A stretch of 30,753 bases of DNA, taken from contig JAQGAU010000337.1 of the NCBI GenBank assembly GCA_034698045.1, forward strand, positions 1 to 30,753, in the 5' to 3' direction. Source of the stretch: Paramacrobiotus richtersi. Its lineage: Eukaryota > Tardigrada > Eutardigrada > Parachela > Macrobiotidae. The notes under the pieces were generated by a model. The model was not told where the DNA came from and did no database searches. It saw only the letters and a list, made by a program, of their open reading frames with translations. The position numbers were made by a program, and so were the translations under genes. Shown here in pieces: positions 10,401 to 20,144 of the stretch. The stretch's first letter is position 1; each line of letters begins with the position of its first letter.

Positions 10401-11772
10401 GTACAGGATTTCTGGATGATGATACTGGAACAAGGGGTCGAAGTTGTTGCAGCGATTATGACGGAATACGAGGTATGTGTGTCGCTCTGAAGTACTCAGT
10501 GGGATTGATGGGAAATCTGTCCCTTCATCAATACAGGTCAAGGAATTCGCTTACTGGCCTCTACAAAGGCAAACCGTATCGAATCTGGGATCCATTACTG
10601 TAACACTCCAGAAAGAACCTGCCGAGACAGCAGCCCATGTTATGCGGATGTTGACCGTCACAAATCAAATTGTATGCAACATCCCTTTTTAGTATTATTG
10701 TTTAATTACCTATAATGTTGTTGCAGACCAAAGTTTCACGGAATATTATACATGTGTTGTTCAAGTCATGGCCAGCTGAGTAAGTGAGATTTACGTACTG
10801 GATACGTGTAGCAGTGGAATGAAACCTACGTATCCTTTAATTTTTAGTGGTGTGCCTCGCGTGACTTTCGAATTCGCCAGATTTGTACAGGAAGTCAGTG
10901 GATATCAGAGGAGTCAGCGCGTGCCAAGCAAGCCTTTGGTAGTGCATTGCAAGTACGTTCCTTTCACTGGAAAACCATTTGATGGACAAATGCCGATTTT
11001 TGTTCTTGTTCTGTACAATCTGTTTTATTTAGTTTGGGTGTTGGTCCCACGGGGGTATTTTGCTCCGCCACGGCATTCTGTTCATCCATTATCGCCGGAT
11101 CTGGATCACTGGATATCACGGAAACCATCTGTAAACTGCGCAATCGACGAAAGTATCTTGTCGACCATAAGGATCAGCTGAGATTCCTGTATGACCTGTG
11201 CATTACGATCAGTCGTCAGATTCTTCATCGATGTAAGCAATTCACGCAATGTGCCATATGAATAGTTGCAGTTTAACATTTTGACTGGTTTACGTATTAC
11301 GATTCATGAGGACATCTTCATTAACTGTTTTGAACCGGTTTTGTGATATTTAGACGGTTTACTCCCGGATTATACGGAACCAACACGGAGTGCATCACAT
11401 ACAGCTTCTCCAGCCAAACCTCGTCCACCACAATCCGTGACTCCGCTTCCGGATGTTCTGAACGATATCCGACAGGAACTCCAGCGGAACAGCGCCACAC
11501 CGCCCCTCCAACCGGAGAAAGTGGTCGAAACGGTAACGGTTGACGCTGGCGAGAAAACAGCGGAAAAAGACGAGAAACTCGGGCTTTTGGATGAACTACC
11601 GTCTCGACTGACGGATTTGAATCTACAGCTGGATACGACCGGTTCCGATCGGAAAAAGCGGATAACAAAGGAGAGTTTTGTCAATCCTAGTGGGGGATTG
11701 ATGGGGAAGAAGGCGGATGATGCTGCTGATCCGTTTGCTGGTTTGGATCCGTTTTGGTCCATGAAAAAATAG
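4492..11772 (+). CDS. PTPN23: HD-PTP / PTPN23 orthologue (Myopic), 1711 aa
   Basis: This is a BRO1-domain ESCRT adaptor that in animals sorts ubiquitinated receptors at endosomes. Twenty-five exons join in frame: 4492-4508, 4573-4642, 4800-4874, 4931-5058, 5233-5359, 5526-5657, 5741-5902, 5956-6120, 6180-6244, 6308-6387, 6568-6676, 6735-6800, 6859-7072, 7179-7380, 7445-7757, 7881-8334, 8432-9985, 10073-10169, 10224-10288, 10344-10472, 10537-10671, 10727-10779, 10848-10952, 11033-11232 and 11354-11772. All introns are GT-AG. The total is 5136 nt, divisible by three, against 1636 aa in human HD-PTP. The start ATG (catATGGAG-type context) leads into the BRO1 sequence. Domains in order are BRO1 (1-376), V-domain coiled coils (about 377-690), a long Pro/Asn/Gln-rich linker (about 690-1290), a PTP domain (about 1312-1573) and a C-terminal tail ending DPFAGLDPFWSMKK. 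The PTP domain lacks several catalytic residues (separate entry). Identification is firm. Exact splice sites are inferred. Confidence 0.93.
4690..4735. repeat. Perfect 23-bp tandem duplication in HD-PTP intron 2
   Basis: Two identical 23-bp units (4690-4712 and 4713-4735) begin ATAAATTATGATAAATATTA. They lie inside intron 2 and look like replication slippage. Confidence 0.9.
6443..6529. repeat. Three 29-bp tandem repeats in HD-PTP intron 10
   Basis: AT-rich units at 6443-6471, 6472-6500 and 6501-6529 share the core TTTTTAATTAAGAATTT. The first two are nearly identical and the third is more diverged. Confidence 0.8.
6735..8000 (+). other. V-domain coiled-coil region of HD-PTP
   Basis: Exons 12 to early 16 encode heptad-rich helices, for example SALRLEQLHVPVSF, DVRRLNEDIGRLLEDLKK and KELERLLGKVEEMKRQR. 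This is the position of the ubiquitin-binding V domain in ALIX and HD-PTP. The frame requires an intron at 7381-7444. Without it, translation would stop at TAA 7407-7409. Confidence 0.82.
8100..9720 (+). other. Low-complexity Pro/Asn/Gln/Ser-rich linker of HD-PTP
   Basis: The end of exon 16 and most of the 1554-nt exon 17 encode a disordered linker. Two near-identical peptides, PTLRDYLSRK and PTLRDYLEAK, occur about 48 residues apart. From about 8700 the sequence becomes very rich in Asn, Gln, Ser, His and Tyr, with repeats such as HNVYSGQSGVN, HQNVYANQSV and HHNVYSEHQSVNQY. The human linker is mainly proline-rich, so this one has a prion-like bias. Short proline patches (VRMPPPPSATQP, RFVPPPAPSPQPP) remain as possible SH3 or ESCRT ligands. 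Confidence 0.8.
10073..11232 (+). other. Degenerate tyrosine-phosphatase domain of HD-PTP
   Basis: Exons 18-24 hold recognisable PTP blocks: DFSRIILQGSDDDYINASLI, MIATQTPMPNTVQDFW and VVHCNLGVGPTGVF. The catalytic elements are altered. The pTyr loop reads KNRD where KNRY is usual (D1338). The WPD loop reads WPADGVP, with Ala1470 at the Asp position. The signature HCX5R has Cys1505, but Pro1511 (codon CCC, 11046-11048) stands at the Arg position. The Q-loop Gln is Asp1550 (VDHKDQLRF). The fold looks intact but catalysis is very unlikely, which agrees with reports of little or no activity for human HD-PTP. Confidence 0.85.
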
Positions 11773-12481
11773 GGTTGAATTTTGCTGTTGGGCTTTCAGT
11801 TTTTGTCGTAGTCATGTTCGGTTGCTGTGTGTATATTTGGAATTTTTCGTTCACGATTCATCATAGTTCTCTGTGATTGTGAAAGCACACAGAAAACAGA
11901 TTTTTTTTGATACCGTTGTATAATTGTAACTTGTAGTAAAGCGCGTTCAAGTCAATGAGCGAGTATTTTTCGGCAAGTTTTTCTCCAGTTTTTCTACCGA
12001 AAACTAAACATTTGCACAGAAGTTCACGGTGTCGTCTCGCTTATCTTCCCTATCGATAAGATAAGGTTACATTGCACACATCGACTGGTGGTGACTATAC
12101 AGCCTACGCCACCTTTTCGATTGTGTTGCATTTTGGCTGTTTAGTGAAACACTGAAAAACCCTTCTCTAGAGTTGCATATAAGTAGATTAAACGGATTCG
12201 AGATATGCTGCGACAAAGAAAAGCATTTGTGCTGTAATGACAATTGTTAGTTATGTGATAACAGAAACAGCGTTATGTTCAGGGCGAATGTCAGATGGTT
12301 GCTCATTCAGTGAGCGTTATTTGCATTTGTACAGATACGGCAACAGTGCAACTATTTTGATCACTCGCTAACCTGGGCATACGATTGTCGCTTGTCTAAA
12401 TTAAAATAATTTTGGAACATTTTCTCACACTTTTTGCTGTTCATTTTCTATAAAACAGCAGGTTTCCAAGCGATCTGTAAG
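11773..12481. other. HD-PTP 3' flank and G-alpha-1 5' flank
   Basis: This is intergenic sequence between the HD-PTP stop and the first G-alpha start. It holds a GATA-motif cluster (separate entry) and, at 12458-12461, an ACAG that could end a 5'-UTR intron just upstream of the ATG at 12482. No other gene is seen. Confidence 0.45.
12040..12066. promoter_or_regulatory. Clustered GATA-factor motifs
   Basis: Within 27 bp there are three WGATAR-type matches: CTTATCT (reverse orientation) at 12040, and GATAAG at 12055 overlapping AGATAAG at 12059. The cluster lies about 420 bp upstream of the G-alpha-1 start codon. GATA factors are known to bind such sites in animals. Function here is inference. 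Confidence 0.35.
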
Positions 12482-14033
12482 ATGGTATTCTTAATTCCCT
12501 GTCCTTGCGGCAAATCGAAAATCGATCCGGAAGCAAAGAGGATCCATGATACTATAAAAAGAGAACTTCAGCGCAGTCGAGAATTCTACCGGAATGAGAT
12601 GAAAATCCTGCTGTTAGGCACCGGCGAAGCGGGAAAATCCACCATTCTCAAGCAAATACAGATGATACATGGGAAAAAATTCTCCGATGTCGAACGGAAA
12701 CAGTTTGCTGTGCAGATCCGCCGGAACCTTCTAGATGCCGTCCAAACTTTATTACGCGCCATGGATGATCTAAAAATCTCCATCGCCAAGCAGTCAAACA
12801 TCCCGCTAAAACAAACCATTCAGCTAATTAATTCGGCGGAGTTTGTTTGTGAGGAGGACACCTTCCGGATGATCCATGAGCTGTGGTTGGATGCCGGTGT
12901 TCAGCAGGTGTATGAGCGTCGTCGGGAGTTTGTTCTCAGTGATTCCGCCGAATTCTTTCTGGATAAGGCATTACTGATCGGAGAAGACAATTTCCTCCCG
13001 GATGATGACTGCATTATGCGGATGCGGGTGGCCACAACAGGGATTGTGGAGTATCCCGCTCAGTTTCAAGGTATGCAAACAGAATTTGCAGCTTGAACGA
13101 ATTTTCTAATGAAGTACTATGTATGATGTTATATACGTGTTAATGTTGTAACTGTATACGATAATTTTCTAACTGATTGCCATATAATAATAATTTTTCT
13201 AGACTATTACATTTACCAGTATTTTGCTATTTTCAGTTTAATTTTTGATTCAACAGTAATTTAGTTGATTTAGTTTACTATATACGATGTGCATACGGAA
13301 AATGTTATATATATAACTGATTTCTGTTATTAATTACTATGATGTTATATACGTAAAAATCTTGTATATATAAAATAATTTTTCAACTGATTTCTATTAT
13401 TAATTGTTATAGGTGACTGCATACATATATATGATTATTTTTCTCCATTCAGTTTAACTTTTGATTCGGTAGTGATTTGATAAAATTTAGCTTGAGTTTC
13501 TTTAAGGCATGCACCTGTTGTTCGTCGATGTTGGCGGGCAGCGTTCGGAGCGCCGGAAATGGATCAACGCATTCGATACCGTATCCTGCTTATTTTTCGT
13601 GGCATCATTGTCCGAATACGATCAGTTTATATCGGATCCTGATCCACCAAAGACTGCACGGAAGAACCGCATGGAAGAAAGCGTCAATTTGTTCGATACT
13701 ATACTACGACTACCACATTTTAGGAAGTGTGCAATAATATTATTCCTTAACAAAATGGATCTCTTAGAAAAGAAGCTGCCGCACTGTAAGCTGGAGGAGC
13801 ATTTTCCGGATTTTACACTGCTACCCGAAACAGAAGGAAGCGAGTACAGTAGAGCAAAAAAGTTTATCAAATGTCTGTACACGGAGGTCTTTACCGGGAA
13901 TCGTTCGGGAAAAGAAGATAAACTGTACTCGCATTTTACCTGTGCTACAGATCGGAGTTGTGTTGAACGGGTGTATCAGAGTATCTGTGATGATATTTTA
14001 AGCAGAGCACTGAGAGACTATTCGCTGTCCTAA
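12482..14033 (+). CDS. G-protein alpha subunit, Gq-like divergent paralogue 1
   Basis: This is a heterotrimeric G-protein GTPase alpha subunit, expected at the inner plasma membrane downstream of 7TM receptors. Exons 12482-13070 and 13507-14033 join in frame to give 371 aa, a normal length. Visible motifs are the P-loop GTGEAGKST (46-54), switch I RVATTGIVEYP (Arg182, Thr185), switch II DVGGQRSERRKW (Gln208), NKMD (278-281) and TCATD (341-345). The switch I block and the C-terminus (LRDYSLS) are closest to Gq (TTGIIEYP, LKEYNLV). The N-terminus MVFLIPCPCG has cysteines suited to palmitoylation and no Gly2 for myristoylation. Catalytic residues are intact, but the P-loop Ser before GKS is Ala. 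The intron splits the codon just before switch II. Two more paralogues follow, at 15004 and 21781. Confidence 0.9.
13121..13480. repeat. Diverged ~215-bp tandem duplication in a G-alpha-1 intron
   Basis: Blocks recur at a constant offset of 214-217 bp. ATGATGTTATATACGT occurs at 13123 and 13340, ATAATTTT followed by AACTGATT at 13161 and 13375, and CAGTTTAA followed by TTTTGATTC near 13235 and 13450. The whole stretch is AT-rich intron sequence (intron 13071-13506). Confidence 0.6.
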
Positions 14034-15003
14034 ACATTTTTAAATTGAACTTTAAGATGAAGTATTTCTAAGTTGGTTTGGGTTGGAGTTCCGCTTTGTT
14101 AATCACATGCAGTATTCTATTAAAAGCGTTGATTTGCAGATTCTGTTCACCCGGTATCACGGAGCTTGACAAAATTAAAACAGTACGGTGTTCAAGATAT
14201 TCATTTGCGATCTTGAATTAGATAGCGCAACATACATACAGAAATGTACATAAAAACTGTACGTAACGATATCGATATCATAAGGCATACTGTATTATTT
14301 TATCAGGGATTTCATCGTGATAATAACATTGTGTCAGTGCAATTTAACATAGAAACAGGCGCTGCGCGCATAACGCATACGGTAGTTAACTGTTAAACAG
14401 CGCGCTTTTCATTTACGTATACCTGATAAAGCATACTTATACATTATATACATCGTTATAATAATCAGCAGCATCCAAGCACCATGCCGAATTTTGAGCT
14501 AATCTGACAGATTAGTGGGTGTTCCGCGTTGTGACCTTTGCCTTGTCCGTCTCGCAACTTCAAGGCTTTATCAGCAGGCCACAGATAATTTGAAATAATC
14601 TACTTACAAGCGAAACTCACAATGTCTAGATGTGCTCTACCTTCAATAAAACAGAACTTTTTCGGTATTTCTTGTTCTATACAACATTTTAGAATGCGGT
14701 AGGTATACTCGACATCGGAAACCATCATACTCGCAATTGTTTTTCTTTGTTATTTATAGCCACAATTAAGCACAAAATCTGTATACCTGAAATACAGCAG
14801 CTTCTCTATTAAGTTTACGGTAAACCGGAAACAAATATGCACATTGAACCAACATAATATTGATAAGAGCGATAACGCAGTATCATACAGAATACGTCTA
14901 AAATGCATTTTCTCGAAGCTGCTTTACGCTATTGCTTACCATATTCTGTACGCTAGCGTGTAACAACTCTTTTACAAACCTACAATCATCTATACACATT
15001 CGA
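14034..15003. other. Intergenic, no gene recognised
   Basis: This AT-rich spacer between two G-alpha genes has no ORF, tRNA or repeat I can support. It presumably holds the 3' UTR of the first gene and the promoter of the second. Confidence 0.5.
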
Positions 15004-16931
15004 ATGGATGCCTGCTTTTTATGCGAAAGTGAGGAAGAAAAGGAGCTGCGAAAAATCGACAATGAGATCGAAAAACGCATTAGTAAAGGTCGGAAAGAGA
15101 TGCGGAGGCAGATTAAGGTGCTGTTCCTCGGAACCGGAGAAGCCGGAAAATCCACCATTGTCAAACAGATGAAAATCATCCATGAACAGAATGGCTTTTC
15201 CGACAGAGAGCGGATGGACTATATTCGGCATATCCACTCTAACTTGGTGGAGTCCATACAGCAACTTGTAGGGGCCATGGACATTTTGAGGATTTCTTTC
15301 CAAGATCATAGTAATAAGCATCTTTATGATACGCTGTTGCGGGATATTGATTATGTACACTTACACCAGCATCTCGATGCCGAGCGAATGCGGGCGATAC
15401 GGTCACTCTGGCTGGACGAGGGGGTTCGGGAAGCGTTTGCACACCGGAAGGACTTCCATCTCAGCGATTCGACGGAATACTTTATGGAGCGAATAACCAG
15501 CCGCCCACCTACTCCACCGCCACTGGATCTCGGTAATTTTGTTTTTACCAGCAGCAGAATCTTATAACAGTATTATTTTCATGATCAGTAAATGCGAATA
15601 ACCGTAAACTGTAAATTAACAGAAAAATTCAACGATTTGAAAATTTAAGAGTTACGCGTACTGAAAGATCTCACATGCTTCGAATTCGTTACTTTTTTAT
15701 AAGGAACATGATCATGATGAACATACCGAAAAATGTGGCAGCTTATTATCACTTTTTAATAAAGAAATTCCGTCCACAAATATTAAAATAGCTACTTCTC
15801 GAAAAACAGTGATACGCTAAAGACGTGTTTGAAGCCATCAGCTGTATTTTTTGGAACTTGTTTCACATAATGTAATTTTGAGTAATCTATAAGGTTTCTT
15901 ATAGTGTTAGATCTAATCTAATGCGGTGCGCAAATTCTATTTGAAAATTTATTCCATCAAAAATAGCGTACGCAGTAATTGTACGTGAACGTTCGTCTGG
16001 TTAGTTTCTATTCATAATTTAATCAGGTAGAAAAGGTTAAATTAACGTTACATTACATAAATACATTACATACATACAGTTTGAAATGTTAACTAATTAG
16101 TCAGGATATAGTTCCTAGCTTCCAGTATAACTTGTTCACGCATTTTGTTAGCTGGCGAGTACGCATGTATGTGCTTATTCAGTTATATATAATTAAGCTG
16201 TGAGTAACGCGCGATCTGCTGTTAATTGCACCTTCCGTTTGCATACAGACACATCGAAAGTGAAAGGCACTGTTAAAGTCGCTGTTGGCCCCCACCCCGA
16301 CACACCGGTAAAACTCCCACTAATTGATCCAAAATACATTCCACGAAATAGCGACATTGTCCGGGTTCGTGTGCGCACATGCAAAATCGAAGAATACTCT
16401 TTCAAAGTCGGTCGAGCCGAGTTTCTCCTGGTGGATGTTGGCGGGCAGAATACGGAGCGCCGGAAGTGGATACACTGCTTTGAGAATGTGACGCTGATCA
16501 TGTTTATTGCCAGCTTATCGGAATATGATCAGACAATGTTCGAGAATCCCGGTGTTAATCGAATGAGGGAAAGTTTGGCGCTGTTTGACGTGATACTGAA
16601 TTATAAAGATAATGGAAGGGATTCCTTTGGAATATGGTTCCATGATGCACCGGTGGTACTGTTTTTGAATAAAACGGACCTCTTTGAGGAAAAAATTCTA
16701 ATAAGCCATTTAAATCGCGAATTCCCTGATTACGTATACACGGGAGTACGAAGCGTTGCAGAAGAAGCAAAGGAATATATTTTGTTGAAATATTTGAATA
16801 CCAGGCGAGCAGGGCGTGAAGTTTTTACACATTTTACAACCGCAACGGATACAAGACAAATGGAGTTCATCTTTAACGTTGGACGACACAGTATTCTGCA
16901 ACGGGCGCTTATGGATTTTAATCCCTTTTAA
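15004..16931 (+). CDS. G-protein alpha subunit, Gq-like divergent paralogue 2
   Basis: Exons 15004-15532 and 16249-16931 join in frame to give 403 aa, about 40-45 longer than usual. The N-terminus MDACFLCESEEEKELRKIDN resembles Gq. The P-loop is GTGEAGKST (43-51), NKTD is intact, and the G5 motif is TTATDT, where TCATDT is usual. Switch I reads RVRTCKIEE, where R-V-K-T-T-G-I-V-E is usual. Arg217 and Thr220 are kept, but the next Thr is Cys221 and the Gly is Lys222. Switch II reads GGQNTERRKW: Gln243 is kept and the following Arg is Asn244. About 35 extra residues (RPPTPPPLDL onward) sit between the helical domain and switch I, at the exon junction. A further short insertion (DNGRDSFGI) precedes the NKTD strand. 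The 716-bp intron is in a different position from that of paralogue 1. The exon-2 acceptor (GCATACAG) is inferred. Nucleotide binding is probable, and effector or beta-gamma coupling may be altered. Confidence 0.86.
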
Positions 16932-17244
16932 ATGTTCTAAAAAATTAACTTGCATTTATTCGTACAGTTGATATTGGCTTATTCTGTACAATGCGCCATT
17001 GCAGAAGTTTTGCAGAATTATAATAAAAATGACTCAGTAACGTGTTATTTTCTGACTGAATTTTGGTTTCGTATTGTGATGAATCCATCACAGATTGAGA
17101 GGTCACTTCGAGAAGGTAGTAATCAGATACATGAGTATATTGTCTGTTCGCACCATAGTCAGGAAAACAAATCTGTTGGACGAATCAAAATCAGTACGCG
17201 ATTTTTTACGTAAAATATATTCATAATGTTTGGCACAGTATTGA
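16932..17244. other. Short convergent intergenic spacer
   Basis: This spacer holds the 3' flanks of G-alpha paralogue 2 (plus) and of the cathepsin-like gene (minus). No other gene is seen. Confidence 0.5.
17022..17027 (+). terminator. Candidate polyadenylation signal of G-alpha paralogue 2
   Basis: AATAAA lies about 90 nt after the stop codon at 16929-16931. It is the only canonical signal close to the stop. Confidence 0.45.
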
Positions 17245-19264
17245 CTAAACAGGAATGGATGCATCGCTTGCAATTCCGCAGATGTTTTCCCCACGAGCAA
17301 TGTAGATGTAGCCCCTTACGCCCCAGTCGGCTCCTGAAATACATGTACAATTTACTAAATATAACCAGGGAATGATTTTGTTAAAAGATTGCATACAAAG
17401 GCCGGAGCTTGTACAACGATTTGCACGTAAATAACTGTTCTCTAACGTAAAACTCAGCAATTGTGAATATATGCTGCCGAGTAATGTAATCTAATATATG
17501 TGAACAATCTACGTATGCAAAAATTTTAATAAAAATGTATATAAACATTTATACAAAAATGTTTATAAACACTTATATAAAAATGTATATAAACATACCG
17601 CATATATAAACTGTGAACATACCGCTTCAGTTTATTGGTACGGATAAAACCACTGTAGCGCTCATATGATTTTAAACGGTTTATATGCTGATCAGTTCTT
17701 GCCCTACGGATATCCCAGACTTACCCCAGCTGTTTTTGCATATCCACATATCCTTTCCATCTAGTCTCCCGTATCCCACAACAAGAAGCGCGTGATCCAG
17801 CATTGTGGGATCACAGGTCGTATCTTCGTAAACACCGGCCTGATAGGTCTGAAAGGATATCGACGCAGCGTCGATAAGGACAACAGCTGGGTTAGTGTAG
17901 ACCGCCTGCTTCAGATCAGTTTCATTCAGTGACTTCACGGCATATCCACCTTTGATCTAAACAACAAATCAGGCCGATATCAAAATTATTGTTCATCCAC
18001 GAAAAACAGTCACACCCTATCAGTTCATCATTTTTGAAAATCCCGTGATTCAGCCCTTCTTATTAAAGGACATCTCGTGGCTAATGAAACGATGCGATAA
18101 ACCATGTATTAGTTTGTCTGCAATCGATATCGTGGTTACAATGTCAATTTTTATAACGGTTATTTGCAGAAATGTTTTGTGGTTATTTTGTATCGTCAGC
18201 AAGTGTTAGATATTACGTGGTATGCAGTGTGCAATTTACATAAACAACAACTTGAAAGTTTGTTTTGTTGGTCGGTAAGCATATATGTTTACTGACCATC
18301 ATCTACAGCGATTATAATGCTTACAATATGTATACTTTGGTTTTGGGCTGCTGCCGATAAAAAAATCCAGAGTCCCGAGAAATATCTATCTGTACCAAAA
18401 ATATATATCCATAAACTATGAATATATTTATATAAAATAATAAAATATATCTAAATGCTACAAAAAATAATATCTATAAAAAAATACTATTTCTATAAAA
18501 TACATAATGCATGTAGCTGTCTTGTGCGCAAACACTTGTAATGCTATGGAAGGAATAAAATGTACTGGAAAAAAGAATATCTATAAAAAAAATATATATA
18601 CTAGTTTAAGTATTAAATACGGGTAGTATTCTCAAAATTTTAATTGGTATTGGATAATAACCAAAATGCTTTATTCGGCATGCATACCACAATTTCCGGC
18701 GTGCACTTGTCGGCCTGACAGGTTTCTGGATTAATGACCGGTGGATAGTCCGCTCCCCAGCACAGTCCGTGCAGTCCAACAATGCAGTCGTATACCGCAT
18801 CCACCTGATGAGATCTTCGTGTCACGTGCGGGCTTGTTGTATTCAGACAACAATCCACCAGTTCCTGAGTGCTGGCCTTAATCAGTTTGCCGGTTTTAAT
18901 GAACCCGTAAGCGGAAACCGCTTCCTGCACCGCAAAAGCAAAACTATTGCCAACTTGTCCTTGATCGACGACCGGAAGTATGGCTCCTTTGTCGCGCCAG
19001 TCCCAGGAGTCCGGTATGTCAGACAAAGCTGCAAAATATCAGCGCTTTGCTGATGGAACGTGTTATTTAACTTTTCTGCAGATCTAACAGCCAGGTTATT
19101 ATAAAACACTTAATAAATTTGTCAAAATGCTGAACACAGTTGATTGTATTTATACCTGCATGCTTTCGATGCTTCAAACGTCGCAATGCATCCGAACTAG
19201 CAGTTAGCAACACAAGGACTCCAAAACAAGCGGTTAATATGCGGAGCCGGTTTGGAACGTCCAT
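17245..19264 (-). CDS. Secreted cathepsin-L-like protein, catalytic Cys replaced by Ser
   Basis: Four exons (19264-19156, 19028-18688, 17956-17725 and 17333-17245) join in frame to give 256 aa. The ATG at 19264 opens a signal peptide (RILTACFGVLVLLTASSDA). Then a short basic stretch (LRRLKHRKHA) leads directly into the mature papain fold at SDIPDSWDWRDKG. The roughly 90-residue I29 inhibitory propeptide normal for cathepsin L is absent. The active-site block reads DQGQVGNSFAFAV where DQGQCGSCWAFA is usual, so the catalytic Cys is Ser (codon AGT), its disulphide partner Cys is Val and the Trp is Phe. The Gln of the oxyanion hole, His (MLDHALLVVGYG) and Asn (CKNSWG) remain, and the end GYIYIARGENICGIASDASI is typical. 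It is most likely a secreted non-proteolytic paralogue. Ser-for-Cys also occurs in silicateins and in some SERA proteins. Confidence 0.87.
17532..17627. repeat. Four 24-bp tandem repeats in a cathepsin intron
   Basis: Units at 17532-17555, 17556-17579 and 17580-17603 share AAAAATGTATATAAACA with small changes. A fourth, diverged unit (17604-17627) shares the AACATACCGC end of the third. All lie in the intron between exons 3 and 4 of the minus-strand gene. Confidence 0.8.
17957..18687 (-). other. Large AT-rich intron of the cathepsin-like gene
   Basis: The intron between exons 2 and 3 is 731 bp. From about 18340 it is rich in short related A/T words such as AATATCTATAAAAAAA. No internal gene is seen. 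Confidence 0.6.
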
Positions 19265-20023
19265 TTTAGAGTCAGTAGTGTTACGGTACATACAGTATGG
19301 AGAAACCCTGACTTCAAGAAGCTAGCAGCCGCAGTTCTTGATGCAACAGCCTGCTGTGAATTTGGGACTGTGCTTATATTCCAGCAGGTTCGCGTTCCTT
19401 GTCACGTCGTATTTAGTTCAACCTTATCAGCTTAATTTAAGGGAGTCAATAGCTTTATCACTGCCATCACAAGTTCACGGCGAATCGCTATACATGTAAC
19501 CGTATCGGCATGGCAGGAACCGAATATGCACACTATCGCGTCAAGTCTAGATCTGATTGTTATTTGTTAACGTAGGTAAAGTCAATTACACCTGTGTGCC
19601 GAAAAATCTTATAAAAAAAAAGAAGCGTATAGGAGCGTAAAGAAGCGTGTATGCACACAGTCGTATAGGAGTAAGAATATTTATGCATGACTTAGAAGAC
19701 AGAAAGCGTTATCTTTCTGAAATCTGTCCGATATGCAATTTTTATGGCTTCTTGAACAAAATGATCAATTTAACTGATTTTATGCGAATTCTATAAGCCT
19801 CCAGTATTTTTGAAAATTTAATCTGACCTTTATAGCGCTTGTTGAACTAAGTTAAAGAATCGATAATTTCATTTGGCGTATCAGTCTATAGATAGTCAGG
19901 TTTCGTATAGTTGATCGAAAATCCGCAAAATACAGTAGTACAGTACTGCAGCGTTAACTATATTTATCATAGTAACTGAAAGTGTGTATTTTGTGGTTAG
20001 AATCAGCGATAGCGATATCTTAC
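19265..20023. other. Intergenic, no gene recognised
   Basis: This is the promoter-side flank of the minus-strand cathepsin-like gene. No ORF, RNA gene or clear repeat was found. Confidence 0.45.
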
Positions 20024-20144
20024 CATCCGTCGGCATCCGATTACCCATTTCGAGGTACTGCTGGAGCAATTCTTCAAAACTACAAAACGCGTTTTGGTAA
20101 GTTTGCACGAATCTCTCCTTATTAACATTAACAGAACACATCAC
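20024..20144 (-). CDS. Possible isolated exon, unknown
   Basis: The frame encodes KERFVQTYQNAFCSFEELLQ then QYLEMGNRMPTD, ending at a good donor (GATG|GTAAGA). A possible acceptor (AATAAG) lies at about 20118, or translation could begin at the Met codons near 20144. The sequence is protein-like and helical, but I recognise no family. It cannot be joined sensibly to the cathepsin signal-peptide exon downstream. It may be an orphaned exon. Confidence 0.28.

Noticed and set aside
17532-17627. Possible CRISPR-like array
   Set aside because: The units are contiguous with no unique spacers and lie in an intron of an animal gene, so they are a simple tandem repeat.
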